Part shown: positions 8,799 to 17,338 of the stretch, piece after piece
Position numbering within the stretch: the first letter of the stretch is position 1
Layout: every line of letters starts with the position of its first letter
From: Halorientalis marina
GTDB lineage: Archaea; Halobacteriota; Halobacteria; Halobacteriales; Haloarculaceae
Reading direction: 5' to 3'
DNA: 64,000 bases
NCBI RefSeq assembly: GCF_023028345.1
Contig: NZ_CP095487.1
Location: 1,612,001 to 1,676,000, forward strand
Notes under the pieces: generated by a model
The model's database searches: none
Told to the model about the DNA's origin: nothing
Seen by the model: only the letters and a program-made list of their open reading frames with translations
Program-made: the position numbers and the translations under genes

Positions 8799-9602
8799 CT
8801 ACTCGAGCGACCGGACGAACGCGTCGAGCGCGCCGTTGAACCGGTCCGGTTGTTCCAAAAACGGGCAGTGGTCGCTCTCGGGGAACCGTTCGAGTTCGGC
8901 GTCCGGGGTGTGTTCGGCGACGTATTCGACGCTCTCAACGGTCAGTACGGCTTCGGATTCCCCGAGACAGACCAGCGTGGGGACGTCGACCCGGTCCAGG
9001 ACGTCCCGGTAGTCACGGACCGACTGGTCGAACAGGATCGCGGTTTTCACGCCAGGGGGAACGCGAGCGATCTCGTCGAACAGGTGCCGTCTGCGACCGG
9101 CGTCCGGCGGGTGTTTCAGCATCCGGTCGATGTACAGGTCGGCGATCTCGTGTGGGTCGGTCTGGGTCAGTTCGAGCAGTTCGGCCAACCCCTCGAAATC
9201 GAACGACCCGTGGTCGTACCCCTCGCGTTCGAGGTCGGCCGGTTGCTGCTCGACGACGACGAATCCGCGGAGGCGGTCGGTCCCGAACCGGTCGACGTAC
9301 TCCCACCCGACGAGCGCGCCCATCGACCAGCCGACGAGAACGACGTCGTTCAGTCCCCGCGCTTCGAGAAACGCCTCGACGTCCGCGGCGTACGTCGGGA
9401 GCGTGTGTCCGGATTCGGTCTTCTCCGACCGACCGTGGCCTCGGAAATCGAGGACGATCGGTCGATGCGCGTCGGCCAGCCCGGACTGTTGCTCGGTGAA
9501 AAACCGGCTCCCCATCATGACGCCGTGGAGAAAGACGATCGGCGTCCCGTCTCCGTCGGCCTCGTAGTACAGCTCTACGCCGTTTACGGTCTCAGTCGGC
9601 AT
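8799..9602 (-). CDS. Alpha/beta-fold hydrolase
   Basis: This is a 267-residue alpha/beta hydrolase. The oxyanion-hole motif is FLHGV at 24-28, the nucleophile elbow is GWSMG with Ser93, and the catalytic histidine is His245 in SDHCPF. An LDFRGHGRS segment follows strand 4 as usual. A serine nucleophile points to an esterase, lactonase or C-C/thioester hydrolase rather than an epoxide hydrolase or dehalogenase. It sits between the phosphotransferase and acyl-CoA dehydrogenase genes on the same strand, consistent with opening a lactone or cleaving an ester in the same pathway. The substrate cannot be read from the sequence. Confidence 0.85.
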   Translation of the reverse strand: MPTETVNGVELYYEADGDGTPIVFLHGVMMGSRFFTEQQSGLADAHRPIVLDFRGHGRSEKTESGHTLPTYAADVEAFLEARGLNDVVLVGWSMGALVGWEYVDRFGTDRLRGFVVVEQQPADLEREGYDHGSFDFEGLAELLELTQTDPHEIADLYIDRMLKHPPDAGRRRHLFDEIARVPPGVKTAILFDQSVRDYRDVLDRVDVPTLVCLGESEAVLTVESVEYVAEHTPDAELERFPESDHCPFLEQPDRFNGALDAFVRSLE

Positions 9603-9825
9603 TCCTGCTCGACACCTCCGTTCACGTCGCCGCCGCCTGCTCGTCCGGTCTGCGGTTCGGTGTGGTGAGTCCGTCCGGTTTCAGCGCCGATGAATGGGTG
9701 TCCATGTCCGGTGGGATACGTCGCCGTGATTGTAAAGATGTGGCCGATGTCGGTGGTCGCGGGGGCGGCCGTCCGCCCCGTCGAGGCCTCCCTGTTCGCG
9801 CCCCGTGTGCCGGCGGGCGTCGCGG

Positions 9826-10962
9826 TCATGCCAGGTCCGGGAGGCCGTCACGTTTGAGCGCGTCCGCGATCTGGTTTCGCTGAATTTCGTCGGTCCCGGC
9901 CGCGAGGCGACGACCCCGCGCGAGCCGGTAGAGGTACTCGAGGGGGTGTCCCTGCTGGTAGCCGTTCGCGCCGTGAATCTGGAGGCACTCGCTGACGACG
10001 CGTTCGACCGTCTCGGAGGCGAACAGCTTGGCGATCGCGGCGTCGAGGCGGTCGGGGACCCGGCCCCGGTCCGCCGCGGCGACCGCGGCCCGGTGTGTGA
10101 GCGCGCGCGAGGCTTCGAGCCGTTTCAGCGCGTCCGCGAGCTTCCACTCGATCCCCTGGAACTCGCCGATCGGCTGGCCGAACTGCTCGCGCTGCTCGGC
10201 GTAGGCCAGCGCCTTGTCGAGCGCACAGCGGCCGAAGGCGTTCGCGAGCGTCGCGCTGCCGAGGCGTTCCCAGTTCAGTGCCTGCAGTTGCTTCTTGAAG
10301 CCGTCCTCGCCCCGCGTGACGACGTTTCGCTCCGGGAGGCGGACGTCGTTCAGCCGGAACTGCGTTTGCGTGTGGCCGGCCATGTTCGTGTAGTGCTGGT
10401 CGATCTCGACACCGTCCCAGTCGAACTCGACGATCACCGATCCCAGCCCCTCCGGGAAGCGCGCCCAGACCAGCGCGGCGCTCGAGTGTGGAACGTTGCT
10501 GACCCACGTCTTCTCGCCGTCGATGCGGAGTTCACCATCGTCCTCCCTGACGCTCGTCCGCATCGAGGCGACGTCCGACCCTGCCTCCGGCTCGGAGATG
10601 GCGACGGCGATGCTGTCCTCGCCGGCCGTGACCGGCGGGAGATACCGGTCCTTGGCCGCCTCCGTCCCGTACATCTCGATGGCGCGCGGGGCGACAAGCT
10701 GCTGGTTGTAGAGGAACTCGGCGGTGTCGGGGCAGACCCGGCCAACCGCCTCGATGGCGAGGATCGCCTCGAGTTCGCCCATCCCACCGCCACCGTACTC
10801 CTCGTCGATATTGATGCCGAGAAAGCCGCGATCCGCCAGTCGCTGCACGTTCGGCCAGGGGGGCTCGCCCGCCCAGGTGAACGCGTCCGCGGCGAACTCC
10901 GATTCCGCCATCTCCTCCAGCGACGACACGAGCAGTTCCTGTTCTGCGGTGAGCGAGTGCAT
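9826..10962 (-). CDS. Acyl-CoA dehydrogenase (IVD/LCAD-type base position)
   Basis: This 378-residue FAD enzyme introduces an alpha,beta double bond into acyl-CoA. The flavin-binding motif ISEPEAGSD lies near 123-130, the EQFGQPIGEFQ helix follows, and IHGANGYQQGHP lies near the C terminus. The usual catalytic Glu of EGT is replaced (AAGTDEI), but Glu232 in NWERL sits where isovaleryl- and long-chain acyl-CoA dehydrogenases carry their base. It is a close relative of the gene at 44640-45782. The ATG at 10962 matches the family start; the frame continues upstream without homology. In the phosphotransferase context it could also catalyse phosphate elimination from 4-phosphoacyl-CoA (inference). 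Confidence 0.9.
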   Translation of the reverse strand: MHSLTAEQELLVSSLEEMAESEFAADAFTWAGEPPWPNVQRLADRGFLGINIDEEYGGGGMGELEAILAIEAVGRVCPDTAEFLYNQQLVAPRAIEMYGTEAAKDRYLPPVTAGEDSIAVAISEPEAGSDVASMRTSVREDDGELRIDGEKTWVSNVPHSSAALVWARFPEGLGSVIVEFDWDGVEIDQHYTNMAGHTQTQFRLNDVRLPERNVVTRGEDGFKKQLQALNWERLGSATLANAFGRCALDKALAYAEQREQFGQPIGEFQGIEWKLADALKRLEASRALTHRAAVAAADRGRVPDRLDAAIAKLFASETVERVVSECLQIHGANGYQQGHPLEYLYRLARGRRLAAGTDEIQRNQIADALKRDGLPDLA

Positions 10963-11068
10963 ACCCGAGTGTTCGGGGCCGTCGTTGTAAGTGTTCTCGG
11001 CGTCGCGCCGGCACACGGCCACTGCGACGACCCCCGTGAGCGACGCCGCCGGTGAGCTGGTGTCGGCG

Positions 11069-12727
11069 CTATCCGCAGTCGACGGTGAGCGCCGGGTCGT
11101 GGAGCTCCGTGATCGTCCCGGCGTACGACGACTCCCTGCAGGCGGCGTAGGTCAGCCGTTTCATCGTCGCCGGCGAGGCGGTATCCGGGGCGGTGACCGC
11201 GACGGCGGGCCGATCACCGCGCAGGTCGACCTCGAACTCCGGGACCGGCCAGTCGTGTGTGGTCGCAATCTCGAGCGCCCGCTCGCGGATGTCGCTGGCT
11301 ATGGCAGCGCCGACACCGTCCGGTGCCTCGGCGCTCCGCCCGGCGGCCAATCGGGACGAACCGGCGGCGTCGGCGCCGAGTCGAGCCCGTTCCGCGGCCA
11401 GCACGCTCGGCGCCGCGAGCCCTTCCGCGATCGTGTCGAGGAACCGCGCGGCGTCGGCGCCGTCGACGGCCCGATGGTCGAACGAGAGTGACAGCGTGCA
11501 CTGCTTTCCCTCGTCATCGTCCCGAATCCGACCGACGCCGAGGATCGACACCTGTGGTGGGTTGATGATGGGGTCGAATGAGTCCACGCCGAACATCCCC
11601 AGGTTCGTGATGGTGAACGTGCCGCCGCTGAGGTCGTCCATCGTGTAGTTCCCCTCGAGGACCGTATCGGTGAGCCGACGCCGCTCGGTCGCGATGCCGG
11701 CGAGCGAGCGGCCCGCCGCCTCGCGAATGACCGGCGTGACCAGTCCGGCGTCGGTATCCACGGCGACGGCGACGTTGCGTTCGGCGACGAACCGGAGGCG
11801 CCCCCCCTCGAACCACGCGTTGAACTCCGGGTGTCGGTCGAGCGCCCGGACGACCGCTGCGACGAGTACGTCCGTGAACCCGATCGGGGCGTCCAGTTCG
11901 TCGGCCAGGTCGTCGGCCGCCGCCAGCGCGTCCCCGATGGCGACCTCCCGCTTGTTGGTCACGTGCGGAGCGTCCCGCGAGGACCGGCTCATCCGGTCCG
12001 CGATCGTCCGCCGCATCGACGAGAGTTCCTGCTCCCGCTCGATCGTCACGCCGAGCGTCCCCGGGTCGCGCGCCTCCCGCCGCCCGCCCGTCGCGTCGGG
12101 CGCCTCGACACCGGTCGCTCCCGGACGGTCGGTCTCCCCGCTGGCCGCCCGGACGTCGGAGTCGGTCACTCTGGACCCGATTCCAGTTCCGGAGACCTCG
12201 CGGATCGAGACGCCGTGTTCCCGTGCCAACCGCCGGGTCGACGGGCTCGCGAACGCGTGGCCGTCGGCCGTCGGCACGGCCTCGCCGTCGGTTTCGTCAC
12301 CACTCGCGTCGGGGGCGTCTCCGCCGGCTGTCGCGGATTCCGCGCCCGCCCCGCCATCGTCGGTGTCGGCTGCGGCCTCTGTAGCCGCCTCTCCGTCCGT
12401 TCCTGCGTCGGTGTCCGTGTCTGGCGACTCGTCTGCGGAGTCCGGTTCGATACGACTCCGTGGGGCCGGGGCGTCGTCGAGGCTCTCGTCGGGGCCGGCG
12501 ACGATTCCCAGCACCGTCCCGGGCGGGACTTCCTCGCCCGCCGTGACGTCGACCCGTGCGAGGACGCCGTCCTGCTCGGCGACGATCTCGTTCGACGCCT
12601 TCTCCGACTCCACGAGCACGAGTTCGTCGTCCGCCTCGACGGCGTCCCCCTCGGCCACCTGCCACTCGACGAGGTGACCGCTCTCCATCGTGTTGCCCAT
12701 CATCGGCATCCGAATTGCTTGGACCAT
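11069..12727 (-). CDS. Dihydrolipoamide acyltransferase (E2) with C-terminal extension
   Basis: This 552-residue E2 component has an N-terminal lipoyl domain with the modified lysine Lys43 in ESEKAS. A long acidic Ala/Asp-rich linker follows, then one E3-binding domain (STRRLAREHGVS...GIGSRVTDSDV) and the catalytic acyltransferase domain ending in DHRAVDG (His418). The family normally ends about 30 residues later; here roughly 106 extra residues of unrecognised sequence follow, ending near LTVDCG. The ATG at 12727 is preferred over a TTG five codons earlier. It is transcribed divergently from E1 alpha/beta at 12837-14795, whose product it most likely serves. Confidence 0.9.
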   Translation of the reverse strand: MVQAIRMPMMGNTMESGHLVEWQVAEGDAVEADDELVLVESEKASNEIVAEQDGVLARVDVTAGEEVPPGTVLGIVAGPDESLDDAPAPRSRIEPDSADESPDTDTDAGTDGEAATEAAADTDDGGAGAESATAGGDAPDASGDETDGEAVPTADGHAFASPSTRRLAREHGVSIREVSGTGIGSRVTDSDVRAASGETDRPGATGVEAPDATGGRREARDPGTLGVTIEREQELSSMRRTIADRMSRSSRDAPHVTNKREVAIGDALAAADDLADELDAPIGFTDVLVAAVVRALDRHPEFNAWFEGGRLRFVAERNVAVAVDTDAGLVTPVIREAAGRSLAGIATERRRLTDTVLEGNYTMDDLSGGTFTITNLGMFGVDSFDPIINPPQVSILGVGRIRDDDEGKQCTLSLSFDHRAVDGADAARFLDTIAEGLAAPSVLAAERARLGADAAGSSRLAAGRSAEAPDGVGAAIASDIRERALEIATTHDWPVPEFEVDLRGDRPAVAVTAPDTASPATMKRLTYAACRESSYAGTITELHDPALTVDCG

Positions 12728-12836
12728 CTGAACGATGGACAATTGATACCGGGGTATGAAAAACGTTCACCCGGCGTTTCCGGTGCCGGCCACAGACACA
12801 CATAACTTTTTGAACGTGGAAAGAGGGTATCAACTC

Positions 12837-13817
12837 ATGTCAGAGGCAGCCGACAGGCACGCCGACCGATTAGCCGAGCAACTGCGAGAGATGATTCTCA
12901 TCCGGGAGTTCGAGTCTCGCGTCCAGTCGCTTTTCTCGGACAACGAACTCCCCGGCTTCGTCCACCTCTGTCTCGGGCAGGAGGCAGTGGCTGTCGGTGC
13001 GTGCTCGGCGATCACGGACGACGATTACATCACGAGCACACACCGCGGGCACGGACACGCCATCGCAAAGGGGCTCGACCCGGATCGGATGATGGCCGAA
13101 CTGTTCGGCAAGGAGACGGGCTACTGCGGCGGGAAAAGCGGGAGCATGCACATTGCCGACGTCGACCGCGGGATGCTCGGTGCGAACGGCATCGTCGGGG
13201 CGGGACAGCCGCTGGCCGTCGGCGCGGGGCTCTCGATCCGCAACGCCGACTCCGACGGCGTCTGTCTCTCGTTTTTCGGCGAGGGCGCCATGGCCCAGGG
13301 GACGGTCCACGAGGCGATGAACCTCGCCGGCGTCATGGACCTCCCGGTGGTCTTCATCTGTGAGGACAACGGGTACGGCGAGATGACGCCCGCCGAGGAG
13401 CAACACCACGTGGAGGGGTTCGAGGCCCGCGGTGACGTCTACGACATGCCGGCCGAACGCGTCGATGGCATGGCGGTCGACGACGTGTACGAGGCGGTCT
13501 CCGACGCCGTCGACCGGGCCAGGGACGACGGCGGGCCGTCGCTGCTCATCTGTGAGACCTACCGGTACCGCGGTCACTACGAGGGCGACCAGATGGACTA
13601 CCGTCCGGACGGGGAACTGGATGAGTGGAAGGAGCGCGACCCGGTCGACACCCTCGCGGCGTCGCTCGTCGAGAGCGACGAACTCGACGAGAGCGACGTC
13701 GAGGCGATGTACGACGACGCCGAAGAGCGGATCGACGAGGCGGTCGAGTTCGCACGAGACAGCGACAGCCCGGACCCAGCGTCTGCCTTCGAGGGTGTCT
13801 ACACGGAGGAGATCTAG
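12837..13817 (+). CDS. Thiamine-diphosphate-dependent dehydrogenase E1 alpha subunit
   Basis: This 326-residue E1 alpha belongs to the pyruvate/acetoin/branched-chain 2-oxoacid dehydrogenase group. STHRGHGH (residues 67-74) and GGKSGSMH are family signatures. The ThDP-binding motif is GEGAMAQG...CEDN (148 to about 178), with Glu replacing the second-position Asp of the usual GDG. The ATG at 12837 is the natural start. Its stop codon abuts the E1 beta start with no gap. The lack of a pyruvate-specific feature and the neighbouring butanediol-type dehydrogenases suggest an acetoin- or other hydroxyketone/diketone-cleaving complex (inference). Confidence 0.9.
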   Translation: MSEAADRHADRLAEQLREMILIREFESRVQSLFSDNELPGFVHLCLGQEAVAVGACSAITDDDYITSTHRGHGHAIAKGLDPDRMMAELFGKETGYCGGKSGSMHIADVDRGMLGANGIVGAGQPLAVGAGLSIRNADSDGVCLSFFGEGAMAQGTVHEAMNLAGVMDLPVVFICEDNGYGEMTPAEEQHHVEGFEARGDVYDMPAERVDGMAVDDVYEAVSDAVDRARDDGGPSLLICETYRYRGHYEGDQMDYRPDGELDEWKERDPVDTLAASLVESDELDESDVEAMYDDAEERIDEAVEFARDSDSPDPASAFEGVYTEEI

Positions 13818-14795
13818 ATGGGCGAGGAGTCGATGCGAGCGGCGATCAACGATGCGCTCCACGAGGAACTTGCCCGCGACGAATCCGCGTACCTCATCGG
13901 CGAGGACGTGGCGGAGGCGGGCGGGACGTTCGCGGTCACGCGTGGCCTCTACGACGAGTTCGGCGGCGAGCGGGTTATCGACACCCCGATCAGCGAGAGC
14001 GCTATCGTCGGGAGCAGCGCCGGCGCGGCACTCACCGGGTCGCGCCCGATCGCCGAGATCATGTACGCGGATTTCATCGGGCTGGCGGTCGACCAGATAC
14101 TCAACCAGGCCGGCCTGTTCCAGTACATGTTCGGCGGGGACACGTCCGTCCCGCTGACCATCCGGACGCTGAACGGCGGGCCGACGTTCAACGCCGGTCC
14201 GCAACACTCGAAGAGCCTTCACGGGCTGTTCATGCAGATGGCCGGCGTTCGCGTCGTGGTCGCGAGCACGCCCTACGACGCGAAGGGCCTGCTCAAGAGC
14301 GCGATCCGGGCCGACGACCCCGTCCTCTTTTTCGAGCACATGGGGCTGTACAACCGCGAGGGGGAGGTCCCCGAGGAGTCCTACACCGTCCCGCTCGGTG
14401 AGGCCGCGGTCGAGCGGCCGGGCGAGGACGTGACCGTCGTCGCCACCCAGATGATGTTGCACCACGCCCTCGACGTCGCGGACTCCCTCGAGGGTGACAT
14501 CAGCGTCGAGGTCGTCAGCCCGCGGACGCTCAAGCCCCTCGACACCGAGACCCTGGTCGAGAGCGCCAAGAAGACCGGGCGCGTCGTCGTCGCCGACGAG
14601 TCACTGATCCAGAACGGACCCGCGTCCTACATCGCGCGCGTCATCGAGGAGGAAGCGTTCTACCACCTCGAAGCGCCCGTCGAGGTCCTCGGCGTCGACG
14701 ACACGCCGATTCCGTTCTCGCCCGACCTCGTCGACGCGGTCGTTCCGGGCCCTGACGACGTCGAGAACGCGATCCGCGAGATGCCGCGGCTCTGA
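13818..14795 (+). CDS. Thiamine-diphosphate-dependent dehydrogenase E1 beta subunit
   Basis: This is a 325-residue E1 beta subunit. It has the family N terminus (AINDALHEEL), GEDVAEAGGTF, the RVIDTPISE segment with the ThDP-activating glutamate, PTFNAGPQHSKSLHG, and the C-terminal swivel domain with VVADES. It follows the E1 alpha gene directly (stop and start adjacent), so the two are translated as a pair and should form an alpha2beta2 heterotetramer. The E2 is encoded divergently upstream. No E3 lies in this unit, so it probably shares the lipoamide dehydrogenase at 35753. Confidence 0.92.
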   Translation: MGEESMRAAINDALHEELARDESAYLIGEDVAEAGGTFAVTRGLYDEFGGERVIDTPISESAIVGSSAGAALTGSRPIAEIMYADFIGLAVDQILNQAGLFQYMFGGDTSVPLTIRTLNGGPTFNAGPQHSKSLHGLFMQMAGVRVVVASTPYDAKGLLKSAIRADDPVLFFEHMGLYNREGEVPEESYTVPLGEAAVERPGEDVTVVATQMMLHHALDVADSLEGDISVEVVSPRTLKPLDTETLVESAKKTGRVVVADESLIQNGPASYIARVIEEEAFYHLEAPVEVLGVDDTPIPFSPDLVDAVVPGPDDVENAIREMPRL

Positions 14796-14835
14796 GTGGG
14801 CCCGTGGACCAGTCGGGCGCCCGCCAACCGTCGAA

Positions 14836-15825
14836 TTACGCCGAGAGATCCCAGTGCTCCCCTGACAACGAGGCCAGTTCGTCCGCGACCCCTTCAGCGA
14901 GGCGGTAGGTCGTCCCGTCAGCGACGACCGCTCCCTCCCGTTGTAAGTGATCGAGGTGTGCGTAGGCCTCCCCGGGCCCGTGCAGGATGTGTATCCCGTC
15001 CAGTTCGCCGAACAGCTCCGCGGAGACCTCCCAGACGGTGCAGGGACCGAGACGACGGAGCGTGTCGAGGACGCGCCAGGCGCGTTCCTCGTGGTGGTGG
15101 ACGATTTCGGACGCGCGGCCGGCGGGGTCGTCGATGGGATCTCGGTGCCCCGGCCACGCGCGGGCGTAGTCGGCCGCGACGATGCCGTGAAGCGCGTCGA
15201 GGTACTTTACCAGCGGTCGGTCGACGCGGATGTCAGCACCACCGACGTTGGGGGTGTAGACCGGGAGCAGTGTATCGCCGGAGAGGACCTCCCGCCCCCG
15301 TTCGCTGTCGAACTCGACGAGACAGAGGCCGTCGGCGTGGCCGGAGGTGTGGGCGATTTCGAGGTCGACGTCGCCGATCGAGAACACGTCGCCGTCCTCG
15401 AAGGTTTCGACGTCCGGCGCTCGGCCACCGATCTCGGGGCCGGCCATTATCTCCCGGAGGACCGCCCGTTTCTCCTCTGGCATGGCCCACGCCTCGAAGT
15501 ACCGCTCCTGGCGGTCGTGCATCTCCGCCCAGGCGGTCTCGTCGCCTTCGACGAGTCGTGCGTCGTCGGCGTGGACGTGCACCGTCGCGCCACCGGCCGC
15601 CTGGATTTCGCCCGCGAGTCCGGTGTGGTCGGGGTGCCAGTGTGTCAGGATGATCCTGTCGATGTCCTCGAAAGCGAGACCCCTTTCGGCGAGGTGTCTT
15701 TCGAGCTGTTCGCGGGTCGTCTCCATCCAGTCACCGGTGTCGACGAGCACCGTCTCGGTCGTGTCGAAGAGGTACGCGTTGTTGTCGCCCTCGAACGCGG
15801 AGTTCGACAGCGGGAGTCGGTCCAT
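14836..15825 (-). CDS. MBL-fold metallo-hydrolase
   Basis: This is a metallo-beta-lactamase-fold protein of about 329 residues. The HxHxDH zinc motif appears as THWHPDH, followed by a downstream TSGHADG histidine and a GDTLLP aspartate that complete a binuclear site. A C-terminal winged-helix-like tail (VWEVSAELFG, HLDHLQREGAV) is typical of the LACTB2/RNase-Z-like hydrolase group. The start at 15825 is preferred because MDRLPL looks like the family N terminus; an ATG at 15837 is possible. It ends 41 bp after the convergent E1 beta gene. Likely a thioesterase or hydrolase acting on CoA or lactone intermediates (inference). Confidence 0.85.
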   Translation of the reverse strand: MDRLPLSNSAFEGDNNAYLFDTTETVLVDTGDWMETTREQLERHLAERGLAFEDIDRIILTHWHPDHTGLAGEIQAAGGATVHVHADDARLVEGDETAWAEMHDRQERYFEAWAMPEEKRAVLREIMAGPEIGGRAPDVETFEDGDVFSIGDVDLEIAHTSGHADGLCLVEFDSERGREVLSGDTLLPVYTPNVGGADIRVDRPLVKYLDALHGIVAADYARAWPGHRDPIDDPAGRASEIVHHHEERAWRVLDTLRRLGPCTVWEVSAELFGELDGIHILHGPGEAYAHLDHLQREGAVVADGTTYRLAEGVADELASLSGEHWDLSA

Positions 15826-15958
15826 GGGGGGACCCATGGTTGCGACGTACAGAAACTTTTGCCCCGATTCGACTGCGGATCGGGTTCGCGGCGACGGACG
15901 CGCCGCTACCGCGGGGGTCGACCGCCTCCCGTCGCCGCCCGTCGCCGTGAGACCGGTC

Positions 15959-16264
15959 TTACAGGTCGACGTCGGTGACTTCGTCGACGTCGAACCGCGT
16001 CACTGTGGGTTCGCCGGCCAGCAGGTCCGGGAGGGTCGACTCGAACTCCCGGAAGTGCTCGCTCTGTGCGTGTTCGCCGAACGCGGCTTCGTCCTCGTAC
16101 CCCTCGATGAAGTGGAGCACGTTCGGGTCTTCCACGTCCGTCGCGGCGTTGTACGAGATGACGCCCGGTTCCTCCCGCGAACTCTCGACGAGTTCGTGCG
16201 CGAGGTCGAGCGCGCGGTCGCGGCTATCGGAGTCTATCGGGAAGGTCGCGTGTACGACAAGCAT
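15959..16264 (-). CDS. Antibiotic biosynthesis monooxygenase (ABM)-domain protein
   Basis: This 101-residue protein matches the dimeric ferredoxin-like ABM fold: an opening VVHATFPID strand, GVISYNAATDVEDPN and HFIEGYEDEAAFGEH in the expected order. Members act as cofactor-free monooxygenases on quinols or as stress-related small enzymes; many remain uncharacterised. The ATG at 16264 begins the domain. It lies within a run of minus-strand catabolic genes, so oxidation or detoxification of a pathway intermediate is possible, but the sequence does not establish it. Confidence 0.75.
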   Translation of the reverse strand: MLVVHATFPIDSDSRDRALDLAHELVESSREEPGVISYNAATDVEDPNVLHFIEGYEDEAAFGEHAQSEHFREFESTLPDLLAGEPTVTRFDVDEVTDVDL

Positions 16265-16430
16265 TGCGTCAGGTGCAACGACCCTGTGGTACAAAAAGAT
16301 TGGTAGGACACGGCTGCAGGGCGAATTCACCGGCGCGTGCGATACTTCGGCAAGCGGCCTGAGCGATCGCTCCGGCCCCGTCGTACCGGGCGACTGGCGG
16401 CCGAGACCCCATGCCCGAGTCGTCCCCCGG

Positions 16431-17195
16431 TTACTCGTCGAGGGCCTCCAGCGACCGCTGCTGGGTCTCCTCTTCCTGATAGGCGGCGATCGCGTGATGG
16501 ATCGCCTGTTGCATGCCCTCCTCGACGGTCGGCGGTCTGACGGAGCGGACCTGTCGCTTGGCGAACCCGTGGACGTACCGGGGTTTCTCGGCGAGCGTCC
16601 GTTCGAGGCGCGTCACCGCGTCGTCGAGTTCGTCCCCGTCGACGAGTTCCTCGACCAGTCCGATCTCGTGTGCACGGCCGGCGTCGATGTTCTCGCCGGT
16701 CATGATCAACCGCTTCGTCATCCCCTCACCGATCAGTCCCGGCAGTTTCTGGGCACCGCCGTAGTTTATCGCCAGGCCGAGTTTCGACTCCGGGAGGCCG
16801 AACGTCGCGTCGCGCGTCGCGACGCGGAGGTCACAGCTGATCGCCAGTTCGAGCGCGCCACCGAGGACGTACCCCTCGAGGGCTGCGACGACGGGGACGT
16901 CCACCGTTTCGAGGAGATCGAGCACCTCGTGAATCTCCTCGAGTTGCTCGCGGACCTCGAGGGGCTTCTGGTCGATCCACCCGGGGACGTTGTTCAGGTC
17001 CACGCCCGCGGAGAAGTCCCCGCCGGCACCGCGGATCGTCACGACGCCCGTGTCACCGTCGGCGACGGCCGTCTCCACCGCGTCGCCGATCTCGGCGAAC
17101 GTGGTCCCCGTCAGCGCGTTCTTCTTTTCGGGTCTGTCGAGGACTATGGTCACGCCTCGGTCCGATGACTCGACGGATATCTCGTCGTACTCCAT
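16431..17195 (-). CDS. Enoyl-CoA hydratase/isomerase (crotonase family)
   Basis: This is a 254-residue crotonase-fold enzyme. The oxyanion-hole segments are GGDFSAGVDL and GYVLGGALELAISCD. The second catalytic position is a glutamate in FGLPESKLGLAINYGG. It probably hydrates or isomerises an enoyl-CoA. The ATG at 17195 is used; the longer frame upstream is Arg-rich and non-homologous. It belongs to a same-strand run (ABM protein, crotonase, SDR, epoxide-hydrolase-like, acyl-CoA synthetase, acyl-CoA dehydrogenase, SDR) with spacings of about 80-170 bp, consistent with a loosely packed operon or separate leaderless genes. Confidence 0.9.
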   Translation of the reverse strand: MEYDEISVESSDRGVTIVLDRPEKKNALTGTTFAEIGDAVETAVADGDTGVVTIRGAGGDFSAGVDLNNVPGWIDQKPLEVREQLEEIHEVLDLLETVDVPVVAALEGYVLGGALELAISCDLRVATRDATFGLPESKLGLAINYGGAQKLPGLIGEGMTKRLIMTGENIDAGRAHEIGLVEELVDGDELDDAVTRLERTLAEKPRYVHGFAKRQVRSVRPPTVEEGMQQAIHHAIAAYQEEETQQRSLEALDE

Positions 17196-17338
17196 ACGGT
17201 CGCACATCCCGCGCTCCCTATTAAACGCTTGGCGCCGGAGCACGGCAGCACCCGTCGATCGCCCGCGACGCGCGGTCGCCGCGGGGCGACGGACGACGGA
17301 ACACCGTCGACGACTCGGCGGCGGCGATGCCCGCGCGA

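Noticed and set aside
9805..11055. 416-codon plus-strand frame opposite an acyl-CoA dehydrogenase
   Set aside because: High GC leaves long open antisense frames; the minus-strand protein has full acyl-CoA dehydrogenase motifs, this one has none.
12870..14465. 531-codon minus-strand frame opposite E1 alpha/beta
   Set aside because: Antisense shadow of two well-conserved E1 genes; rich in Val/Arg/Asp repeats typical of shadows.
15959..16264. Naming the ABM protein a quinol monooxygenase (YgiN)
   Set aside because: The fold assignment is reasonable, but specificity cannot be read from the sequence.
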